DNA from: Clostridiales bacterium
GTDB taxonomy: Bacteria > Bacillota > Clostridia > Christensenellales > CAG-917
Direction of reading: 5' to 3'
NCBI GenBank assembly: GCA_012800805.1
Contig: JAAZIO010000164.1
Coordinates: 1-7,018 of the forward strand
Length of the DNA stretch: 7,018 nucleotides
Positions within the stretch are counted from its first letter, which is position 1. Each line of letters starts with the position of its first letter. Made by a program: the position numbers and the translations under genes. The notes under the pieces are model-generated. The model was not told where the DNA came from. It made no database searches and saw nothing but the letters and a program-made list of their open reading frames with translations. Positions 1 through 4,909 of this stretch are shown here, in pieces.

Positions 1-264
1 CCCGCCCTTTTTATAAACCTTTTTGCACGATACATCGTAGCCGAAATATTTAAACGCTATCTGTTTTTTATCGATAATCGCCGACGAAATGGTGTCTATG
101 GAATAAAATATGTTCTCGTTTTCCTGTTTTACAGTATCGAATTTAACGCAGGTTTTCTCTAAGTCCTTTACCTTTTTCCCGCCCGCGATGAAAATAAGTA
201 TATTTATAAGCGAATTTGTTTTCTTTTTTGTTATAAACTTCGCCGCGTAATTGGTTTTATTAAG
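1..264 (-). pseudogene. WYL-domain transcriptional regulator relic, 5' end missing, runs off the window edge
   Basis: The reverse strand is open for 88 codons from just after an in-frame TAA (265-267) to the left edge. The translation contains KFITKKKTNSLI, then ENIFYSIDTISSAIIDKKQIAF and KYFGYDVSCKKVYKKGG. This matches, from memory of the family, the middle of WYL-type HTH regulators: the '(S)xFITxKK' helix region, then the 'IYYxIDxIxxAIxxxKxIxFKYF' entry into the WYL domain. Those proteins begin with a winged HTH of roughly 55 residues plus a linker. None of that is present: there is no ATG/GTG/TTG start with a ribosome binding site in this frame, and I found no HTH sequence in the other reverse frames between 267 and 347. 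The remaining WYL domain would lie left of the window. I read it as a 5'-truncated pseudogene; a frameshifted upstream part that I failed to recognise is the alternative. Confidence 0.6.
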
Positions 265-305
265 TTAATCGGTTCTTTTTCACCACTGATATGCTGACAG
301 CTTTG

Positions 306-360
306 TTTCAAAGGCTTTGTGGCGGTGAAGTCTTTTTAGTGAGCTTATCAGCCTTTGAAA
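306..360. repeat. Inverted repeat (11-bp perfect arms) between the orphan gene and the WYL relic
   Basis: TTTCAAAGGCT at 306-316 is exactly complementary to AGCCTTTGAAA at 350-360, with a 33-base loop. The right arm overlaps the last codons and the TGA stop of the small gene at 348-590. There is no T-run after the hairpin on either strand, so it does not look like an ordinary intrinsic terminator. It could be a boundary scar of the event that removed the 5' end of the WYL gene, or an mRNA 3'-end structure. Confidence 0.45.
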
Positions 361-590
361 GAAAAAGGGCTTAAACACGGGTCTTTTTTGTTGCGGTTGA
401 CAAGATATATATAGCTTTCACCATCGATTTCACGAGCAAAAATTATCGGATTTCCCAAATCTCTTCTTATCCCCTTTTGATTTACGGCAATCTGCTTTGC
501 TTCCGCAGTGTTTGACGCCATCACCGCAAGAGAAAGCGGAACATAGCAGTTTTTTGTTCCTCCCCATCTTATAACAACTTCGTAAAACAT
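348..590 (-). CDS. Small hypothetical protein, 80 aa
   Basis: I do not recognise this protein. It begins MFYEVVIRWGGTKN and ends DPCLSPFSFKG. The start at 590 is chosen because a perfect AAGGAGG lies six bases upstream (597-603). A longer reading from an ATG at 620 would put that ribosome binding site inside the gene. The sequence suggests a compact soluble alpha/beta fold: strand (FYEVVIRW), strand then helix (LAVMASNTAEAKQIAVNQ), strand (PIIFAREI), and a last strand or helix (SYIYLVNR). No signal peptide, membrane segment or metal site is visible; it has two cysteines (residues 15 and 72). It lies downstream of the metal ATPase, behind a strong terminator, so it is probably not in that operon. 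A weak extended -10 (TGCTAAAGT, about 611-619) is the only promoter hint. Confidence 0.7.
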   Translation of the reverse strand: MFYEVVIRWGGTKNCYVPLSLAVMASNTAEAKQIAVNQKGIRRDLGNPIIFAREIDGESYIYLVNRNKKDPCLSPFSFKG

Positions 591-596
591 ATTAAA

Positions 597-603
597 CCTC
601 CTT
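597..603 (-). promoter_or_regulatory. Ribosome binding site fixing the start of the 80-aa gene
   Basis: Reverse-strand AAGGAGG, a full match to the anti-Shine-Dalgarno sequence, with a 6-base spacer to the ATG at 588-590. It argues against the in-frame ATG at 618-620 as the start. Confidence 0.75.
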
Positions 604-625
604 TTTAGATACTTTAGCACGGCTC

Positions 626-661
626 AAAAAAATAACTGTCCAAAAGTTTGGACAGTTATTT
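626..661 (-). terminator. Rho-independent terminator of the csoR-ATPase operon
   Basis: A near-perfect palindrome has 15-base complementary arms (630-644 and 647-661; core ACTGTCCAAA / TTTGGACAGT). It is followed on the reverse strand by seven T's (632-626). It starts 33 bases after the ATPase stop codon. There is no T-run on the plus-strand side, so it works in the reverse direction. Confidence 0.9.
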
Positions 662-693
662 AAGGAGAAAGAGTATTTAAAAGGAGTGTTGTA

Positions 694-2808
694 TCACATG
701 TTGTGTTTTAGCAGCAAGGCGCTGTTGGTTACGACAAGGACGCTCGACACATTGTGAATCAGCGCGCCCCACACAGGGTTCAGTATTCCGAAAAGGCTTA
801 GCAGCACCGCCGCAAAGTTTATGCACATTGCAATCGCTATGTTGAGCTTGATTTTCTTAAGCGTCCTCCTTGCGAGCTTAAGCAGTGAGGGAACTTTTTT
901 AATGTCGTTGTTCATCAGCGCGACATCCGCGGTCTCAACCGCAAGGTCCGCCCCGAAAGCTCCCATTGCTATGGAAGCGTCGGCAAGAGCTAAAGCGGGA
1001 GCGTCGTTTACGCCGTCGCCAATCATTACAACCTTTCTGCGGTTTTTCTTTAGTTCCTCAATCTTTTCAAGCTTTTGGTCGGGCATCAGCGCGCCGTAAA
1101 TCTTGTTAATTCCAAGACTCTCGCCGACGGTTTTCGCAACCGTCTCGTTGTCGCCCGTTAGCATAACCGTCATTACGCCCATGTCGTTAAGCTCTTTGAC
1201 CGCAAACTTAGACTCATCCCTTACGGTGTCGCTGAGAGTAAGAAGACCAACAAGTTTTTCGTCCTCTGTTACGCCTATTACCGTCTTGCCCTCTTTTAGC
1301 GCCTCGTCCGCTTCACCGCCAAGGCTTGAATTCCATTTTTCAACTCTAATAACCTTTCCGTCTATTACCGCCTCAACGCCCGTTCCCACAAGCGATTTGG
1401 TGGACTCCGCTTTAAGTTGCTCTACGCCCTCGCAGTATGCGGTTATGGCTTTTGCTATCGGGTGTTCGCTGTATTTTTCAGCGGCATAAAGCAAGGCTTT
1501 CAGCCTATCTTCTTCTATTCCGAACGCTTTTACGCTCTCCACGCTGATTCTGCCTTCCGTCAAGGTGCCCGTCTTGTCAAAGGCGACGGCGTTGATTCTC
1601 GATAGCTTTTCCACCGCTTCGCCCGATTTAATAAGAACGCCCTGCTTTGTGGAGGTGCCTAGCGCCGCGGCTATCGCGGTGGGTGTGGCAAGGGCAAGCG
1701 AGCAGGGGCAGAACACAACAAGCACGGTTATTGCGCGCTCAACCGATACCGCGACATTCCGGCCCGACAGCGCAAAGAACGATATGATGAACACCAGTAT
1801 TGAAATTGTTATCGCCATGGGGACTATATAGCCCGCCCACTTATCGGCGATTTTTGAAATCGGCGCCCTCTTGCCCTCGGCTTCCGCAACCAGCTTTTTA
1901 AGCTTGCTTACCGCAAAGTCTTCGGAGTTTTTGGTTACTTCAACCTCAATGGCATATGATTTGTTGAAAGTTCCCCCGTAAACCATGTCGCCAACCGTCT
2001 TGTCAACGGGCAGTGACTCTCCCGTCATAATAGATTCGTCCACGGATGTCGAGCCTTTTACGATAATTCCGTCTACGCTTATCATATCGTTTGGCAGCAC
2101 GGCAACCTTATCGCCGATATTAAGCTCAGATACCGCAACTTCCTCATATCCGTCCTCGGTCACAAGTTTTGCAGTTACGGGCGCAAGCTTCATAATCGCC
2201 TCTATGCCCGAGCGGGCTTTGCCAACCGTATAACTTTCGATAAGCTTTCCCAGCGCCATAAGCCAGGCAACCTCGCCCGCCGCGAATATGTTGCTGTGGC
2301 CGTGGTCGCCGCCCTTTAGAACCCCCGTAAGGCTCAATATCTCAAGCGCCACGCAGGCAGTGATGGAAGTTGCAATCAGAAGCGATGAGGTAATTTTTCC
2401 TCTTCTTAAGTTTTTGAATGCCGAGATGAAAATCGGCGTTCCGCAAAGGATTACCGAAACCCACCCCAGGTCAAAATACCGAAGAATCGGATAGTTATGA
2501 TATACATGGGTAAGAGACAGTATCAAGCTTGTGATAAGGGTTACAAAGCTTACGGCAATGATGATAATATTCTTTATCTTTTCATTCTTTCCGCTGTTAT
2601 GGTTGTGCCCCGAGCAGCATGAATAAACCGCCTGCTTACTTGAGCAGCACGAGAGGCTATCCTCCTTATGCTCGCTGGAGCAGCAAGAGCCACTCTCCTC
2701 TTTATACGAGTTGCAGCAGCAGCTATCTTCCGCTTTTTCATCTCTTTGAAAGATTTTCTTTTCTTCTTCCGCATAGCAATGCGGGCAATGTTCTTTATCC
2801 TTTTTGAT
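694..2808 (-). CDS. Heavy-metal (probably Cu) P1B-type ATPase, apparently translated by -1 frameshift from csoR
   Basis: ATP-driven metal efflux pump of the inner membrane. Numbering the part read from a TTG at 2526 (610 residues), I see the actuator motif TGES (168-171), CPC in the ion-path helix (273-275), phosphorylation site DKTGT (D317), N-domain SEHP (H355), TGDN (457-460) and GDGVNDAP (503-510), with the helices expected of P1B pumps. The TTG is not a credible start: it falls inside the first membrane helix. The frame continues upstream, without a stop, through the rest of that helix (KIKNIIIIAVSFVTLI) and a Cys/His-rich stretch to 2818, just after TGA 2821-2823. That stretch has no ATG, GTG or TTG. 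It has no classical HMA domain; CPHC and CC repeats replace it. TM7 has N570-F571 and TM8 has HNVSS (591-595), unlike the NY and MxxSS of typical Cu(I) pumps, so the metal is uncertain. The shift site is at 2808-2814. A rare ATT start (2820) is the alternative. Confidence 0.85.
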   Translation of the reverse strand: MKKDKEHCPHCYAEEEKKIFQRDEKAEDSCCCNSYKEESGSCCSSEHKEDSLSCCSSKQAVYSCCSGHNHNSGKNEKIKNIIIIAVSFVTLITSLILSLTHVYHNYPILRYFDLGWVSVILCGTPIFISAFKNLRRGKITSSLLIATSITACVALEILSLTGVLKGGDHGHSNIFAAGEVAWLMALGKLIESYTVGKARSGIEAIMKLAPVTAKLVTEDGYEEVAVSELNIGDKVAVLPNDMISVDGIIVKGSTSVDESIMTGESLPVDKTVGDMVYGGTFNKSYAIEVEVTKNSEDFAVSKLKKLVAEAEGKRAPISKIADKWAGYIVPMAITISILVFIISFFALSGRNVAVSVERAITVLVVFCPCSLALATPTAIAAALGTSTKQGVLIKSGEAVEKLSRINAVAFDKTGTLTEGRISVESVKAFGIEEDRLKALLYAAEKYSEHPIAKAITAYCEGVEQLKAESTKSLVGTGVEAVIDGKVIRVEKWNSSLGGEADEALKEGKTVIGVTEDEKLVGLLTLSDTVRDESKFAVKELNDMGVMTVMLTGDNETVAKTVGESLGINKIYGALMPDQKLEKIEELKKNRRKVVMIGDGVNDAPALALADASIAMGAFGADLAVETADVALMNNDIKKVPSLLKLARRTLKKIKLNIAIAMCINFAAVLLSLFGILNPVWGALIHNVSSVLVVTNSALLLKHNM

Positions 2809-3086
2809 TTTAAAAACAATTCAAGCAAACAACTGAATTCCTCCAGTTCATCAAGATTTCCTTCCCTTGCGTCATGGGTACATTCCCTCAAATGGTTTTT
2901 TAACAGTTCTATTCCGGCGCTCTTAATTGATTTTTCAACCGCAAGAATTTGGGTGATTATTTGAGCGCAGTCTTTGTTTTCCTGTATCATGCGCCTTATG
3001 GCTTTAATGTGGCCTTCTATTGTGGCAAGTCTTCCGTCAAGCCCCGCCTGACACTGTTTTTCGTTATGTATGCGTTCGTTGTCCAT
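2574..3086 (-). CDS. csoR: CsoR-family metal-sensing repressor with an out-of-family basic tail (0-frame product, 170 aa)
   Basis: Residues 14-93 form a CsoR/RcnR-family helical repressor: GRLATIEGHIKAIRRM, KDCAQIITQI, GIELLKNHLRECTHDA, then the C-terminal helix LEEFSCLLELFLK. C40, H65 and C69 reproduce the C-H-C spacing of the Cu(I) site of M. tuberculosis CsoR (C36/H61/C65); the His argues against the persulfide sensor CstR. The ATG at 3086 has an AGAGGTG ribosome binding site (3092-3098). CsoR proteins usually end near residue 90-100. Here the frame continues 77 more codons to TAA 2574-2576, giving a Lys/Arg/Ala-rich tail without visible domain character. In the same interval the -1 frame encodes the Cys-rich start and first helix of the ATPase, so the tail is probably a by-product of a frameshift junction. 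A GC-rich CsoR-type operator overlaps the transcription start, indicating autoregulation with release on metal binding. Confidence 0.85.
   Translation of the reverse strand: MDNERIHNEKQCQAGLDGRLATIEGHIKAIRRMIQENKDCAQIITQILAVEKSIKSAGIELLKNHLRECTHDAREGNLDELEEFSCLLELFLKSKRIKNIARIAMRKKKRKSFKEMKKRKIAAAATRIKRRVALAAPASIRRIASRAAQVSRRFIHAARGTTITAERMKR
2596..2787 (-). repeat. Tandem Cys-Cys repeats encoding a metal-binding N-terminal linker of the ATPase
   Basis: In the ATPase frame this stretch encodes HCPHC, then four SCC units: SCCCNSYKEESG, SCCSSEHKEDSL, SCCSSKQAVY and SCCSGHNHN, spaced 12, 12 and 10 residues apart. It sits between the CsoR-like part and the first membrane helix, on the cytoplasmic side. 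P1B pumps often carry His- or Cys-rich N-termini in place of HMA domains, so metal capture or hand-over is a reasonable inference. The ordered Cys pattern supports this as the translated frame. Confidence 0.7.
2808..2814 (-). other. Candidate -1 ribosomal frameshift site (T TTA AAA) joining csoR to the ATPase
   Basis: In csoR phase the reverse strand reads TTG TTT TTA AAA TCA, which contains the heptamer T TTA AAA of the X XXY YYZ class at codons 91-93, the end of the CsoR fold. A -1 slip gives TTT AAA ATC AAA AAG, exactly the ATPase frame, and a 797-residue product (93 from csoR plus 704). Downstream, a hairpin with a 6-bp stem (CCGCAT TGCT ATGCGG, 2784-2769) starts 23 bases after the heptamer, further than the usual 5-9 bases, so the stimulator evidence is weak. 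GGAGG lies about 25 bases upstream, also further than usual. A one-base loss in the T5 or A5 runs here would look the same. Confidence 0.5.
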
Positions 3087-3099
3087 ACTCCCACCTCTT

Positions 3100-3126
3100 T
3101 ACCCCACCCCCTGGGGGCGGGGGGTA
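3100..3126 (-). promoter_or_regulatory. CsoR-type operator
   Basis: A 27-base GC-only tract bordered by TA on both ends, with core CCCCCAGGGGG and imperfectly symmetric C-tract and G-tract arms. It is set in very AT-rich DNA. CsoR operators are known as G/C-tract inverted repeats of this kind. It lies between the promoter -10 and the csoR ribosome binding site, so bound CsoR would block initiation or early elongation. Confidence 0.75.
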
Positions 3127-3134
3127 TATTCATT

Positions 3135-3166
3135 ATTATAATATTCACTTTAATTAAATTTGTCAA
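3135..3166 (-). promoter_or_regulatory. Sigma-A promoter of the csoR-ATPase operon
   Basis: On the reverse strand a perfect -35 TTGACA (3166-3161) is followed after 17 bases by TATTAT (3143-3138). A perfect TATAAT (3140-3135) overlaps it at a 20-base spacing. The predicted start of transcription falls at about 3127-3131, touching the CsoR operator. Confidence 0.75.
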
Positions 3167-3700
3167 TTACTTTTTTATTAGTTTTTGAGCTTTTGAAGAT
3201 ATTTTTCAAGATATTTAAAGTTTAAACGCTTAGATTAAAACAAGCGATTAAAAATATTAAAAGTATTTTTTATAACATATAAATCACAAAACACACGATT
3301 ACTTGAAAAATTAAAGCTACCCTAAATTCAATCGGTTACTTGATTGCGAAATAAAATCATAGAGACTAAAAATATTGCTTTAAGCAAGCGGGTTTCACAA
3401 AAATATTAATTGCTCAATAAAGTTCAATTTGAAACGCCTTAAAATAATATCTTATAAATTTATTGTCTTACTGCTAAATTTTACTGAACAACCGAATTGA
3501 CAAAAAACATATGCTACTTATACTAAAAATTTAAATAAAAAGCTTATAATGAAATATCAGATTACACGATATAAATTGAAACGACTTTACAAAAAATTAT
3601 CATAATAGACAGTTAATAAGGCTTGGTAATTTTATTTAAAACAGGAAAAGCATCTTAACAAAATTATTTTGAGATGGCGATTTATCTATATAAAGCCATT
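3167..3700. other. AT-rich intergenic spacer without a gene
   Basis: I see no credible coding sequence, RNA gene or mobile element here on either strand: stops are dense in all frames. It contains short degenerate repeats. CGATTACTTGA (3296-3306) and CGGTTACTTGA (3333-3343) are 37 bases apart. TTGAAACG occurs near 3429 and 3576. An ATTGCTTTAA core (3374-3383) recurs in the other spacers of this window. The stretch separates the csoR promoter from the rubrerythrin terminators. Confidence 0.6.
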
Positions 3701-3734
3701 AAAAAAATTGCATTAAATTTTATAATGCAATTTT
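3701..3734 (-). terminator. Second terminator-like hairpin downstream of rubrerythrin
   Basis: A perfect 12-bp stem (AAAATTGCATTA 3704-3715 with TAATGCAATTTT 3723-3734) and a 7-base loop are followed on the reverse strand by a run of T's (3707-3701). The arms extend imperfectly outward through GCCATTAA/GGCATTAA. The stem is AT-rich, so termination would be weaker than at the G/C hairpin next to the gene. It may be a backup terminator or a repeat palindrome. Confidence 0.5.
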
Positions 3735-3768
3735 AATGCCGGTTGAAACTTTATACTTTTTTAAAATT

Positions 3769-3791
3769 AAAACCCCCTTTAAGGGGGTTTT
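3769..3791 (-). terminator. Rho-independent terminator of rubrerythrin
   Basis: AAAACCCCCTT (3769-3779) pairs with AAGGGGGTTTT (3781-3791). The hairpin begins 2 bases after the rubrerythrin stop codon and leads into TTTTAATTTT on the reverse strand. Confidence 0.85.
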
Positions 3792-3793
3792 GG

Positions 3794-4387
3794 TTATTCT
3801 CCGTCTTCTATTTTCAGCATTACGGCTCCCTGGTTGGCCTGGCAGAGGGGGCATACTTTAAAAGCTTCTTTGCCGGTCATCTCGTAGCCGCAGTCCATGC
3901 ATTTCCATTTGACCTTTTGCGGCTTTTTGTAAAGCGTGCCGTTTTTCATCTGATCATAAAGCTGTTGGAAGAGCATCCTATGACAGTTTTCAACCTGAAC
4001 CAGGTTTTCAAACAGGCCTGCTATATCGTCAAAGCCCTCTTCTCTTGCGGTCTTTGCGTATTCGGGATAAATCTTGTCCGCCTCAAAGCCTTCGTCTTCC
4101 GCGGCTATTCTCAGATTTTCAAGAAGGTCCCACTTCTGCTTGAAGGGATAGCCCGATTCAATGTCGATATTTTCAATGGGCTGTTCGCTCGCGGTTTGAA
4201 TGAAGCTGTAAAGCATGCGGGCGTGGTTAAACTCCTGATAAATTACGGAGTCGATAAGTTGCGCTATGTTTTTGTAACCTTGTTGACGTGCGCCATATTC
4301 CATAAATTTGTAGCGCGTCCTTGCTTGGCATTCTCCTGCGTATGCTTTTGCCAAATTCTTGTAAGTTTTGCTCTTTTTAAGTTCCAT
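3794..4387 (-). CDS. rbr: Rubrerythrin
   Basis: Non-haem di-iron peroxidase that reduces hydrogen peroxide in the cytoplasm of anaerobes, taking electrons through rubredoxin or related carriers. The 197 residues match the usual length of about 190-200. The four-helix ferritin-like domain supplies all expected iron ligands at family spacing: E19, E52-x2-H55, E99-x2-E102 and E133-x2-H136. The C-terminal rubredoxin-like domain has C163-x2-C166 and C179-x2-C182 (KCMDCGY, CPLCQA). Compared with D. vulgaris rubrerythrin, the segment between the second and third ligand helices is about six residues longer. The start is supported by AAGGAGG at 4393-4399. It is a single-gene unit: upstream is an AT-rich spacer and downstream are two terminators. 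I see no convincing PerR box or -35/-10 pair upstream, so its regulation is not readable here. Confidence 0.95.
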   Translation of the reverse strand: MELKKSKTYKNLAKAYAGECQARTRYKFMEYGARQQGYKNIAQLIDSVIYQEFNHARMLYSFIQTASEQPIENIDIESGYPFKQKWDLLENLRIAAEDEGFEADKIYPEYAKTAREEGFDDIAGLFENLVQVENCHRMLFQQLYDQMKNGTLYKKPQKVKWKCMDCGYEMTGKEAFKVCPLCQANQGAVMLKIEDGE

Positions 4388-4399
4388 TTCAGCCTCCTT

Positions 4400-4762
4400 G
4401 ACTCAATTATTTCCAAAATTATCCTATTTAATTCGGACTTAAATATTTTGCTTTAAGGAAATGATTTTATTCAAAATGTCAGGCTTTTTTAGATAATCTA
4501 ATAAAAACAAATTGCTATCTTAAAAACATGAATAAATCTAAAACAAATTCTTTAATATTAAAAATCTAAAACATATTGCTTTTAAATTATAAAAATATCA
4601 AAAACAAAACATATTGCTTTATAATTTATAAAAATATAAAAAACATTTTAGATTTGATTATGAATTATTTATATCTCAAAAGAACAAGTTATTTTTGTTA
4701 ATTGATATTTGCTTTAATAAGCTTAAAGACAAGCTAAAAATTTAATTCACGCTTTGGTTTTA
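4400..4762. other. AT-rich intergenic spacer without a gene
   Basis: Between the divergent rubrerythrin and tRNA-Arg genes I find no coding sequence or RNA gene. The notable content is the 38-39 bp tandem repeat at 4568-4644 and a partly complementary AAATCTAAAA / TTTTAGATTT pair flanking it (about 4533 and 4646). The rubrerythrin promoter should lie in its left part, but no convincing hexamers are visible. Confidence 0.55.
4568..4644. repeat. Two tandem copies of a 38-39 bp AT-rich repeat
   Basis: Copy 1 (4568-4605) and copy 2 (4606-4644) both start AAAACATATTGCTTT and continue through ATAAAAATAT to AAAAAC, differing by small changes in the middle. On the reverse strand copy 1 carries TTTAAAAGCAAT, which is found again on the plus strand at 5144-5155. 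Confidence 0.7.
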
Positions 4763-4791
4763 TTGACAAAGAAAAGCCGTTACACTATAAT
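4763..4791 (+). promoter_or_regulatory. Sigma-A promoter of tRNA-Arg
   Basis: Consensus TTGACA (4763-4768) and TATAAT (4786-4791) are separated by exactly 17 bases. The predicted start is at about 4798-4800, a few bases before the mature tRNA 5' end. Confidence 0.9.
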
Positions 4792-4806
4792 AACAATGTT
4801 GCGAAT

Positions 4807-4883
4807 GTACCCGTGGCTCAGCTGGATAGAGCGTTTGGCTACGGACCAGAAGGTCGGGGGTTCGAATCCCTCCGGGTACGCCA
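4807..4883 (+). tRNA. tRNA-Arg (anticodon ACG), CCA encoded
   Basis: A full cloverleaf can be drawn: acceptor GTACCCG/CGGGTAC, D-stem GCTC/GAGC, anticodon stem TTTGG/CCAGA (one wobble) with loop CTACGGA, T-stem GGGGG/CCCTC (one wobble) with loop TTCGAAT, discriminator G and genomic CCA at 4881-4883. The anticodon ACG is at 4841-4843; its A would be deaminated to inosine to read CGN arginine codons. It is a single-gene transcript with its own promoter and terminator. No second copy of its 3' end is present in the window, so there is no sign of an integrated element. Confidence 0.97.
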
Positions 4884-4909
4884 AGAGACAGTTTATCTGT
4901 CTCTTTTTT
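4883..4909 (+). terminator. Rho-independent terminator of tRNA-Arg
   Basis: AAGAGACAG (4883-4891) pairs with CTGTCTCTT (4897-4905) around a 5-base loop, followed by a T-rich tail. It begins at the last base of the tRNA. Confidence 0.9.

Noticed and set aside
630..661. Palindrome as a regulator-binding operator for the 80-aa gene
   Set aside because: The T7 run immediately after it on the reverse strand and its place behind the ATPase stop explain it as an intrinsic terminator.
697..756. Short plus-strand frame starting MLCFSSK with AAGGAG nearby
   Set aside because: Only about 19 codons, fully antisense to the end of the ATPase, with no promoter or conservation evidence.
2524..2526. TTG as the start of the metal ATPase
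   Set aside because: It would cut the first membrane helix in half and drop the Cys-rich N-terminus; I see no ribosome binding site in front of it.
2818..2820. ATT as an independent rare start codon for the ATPase
   Set aside because: It is the first codon after the in-frame TGA, but the nearest GGAGG is 19 bases upstream, too far, and that sequence is explained as Glu codons of CsoR. Kept only as an alternative.
3743..4456. Long plus-strand open frame across the rubrerythrin region
   Set aside because: It is the antisense shadow of a clear rubrerythrin with all ligands and a ribosome binding site; the plus frame has no ribosome binding site or recognisable domain.
4400..4480. PerR-type operator upstream of rubrerythrin
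   Set aside because: AT-rich stretches such as TTAAATAGGATAATT match the PerR consensus poorly and show no real dyad symmetry.
4807..4883. tRNA-Arg as an attachment site of an integrated element
   Set aside because: No duplicate of the tRNA 3' end and no integrase, phage or transposase gene is visible nearby.
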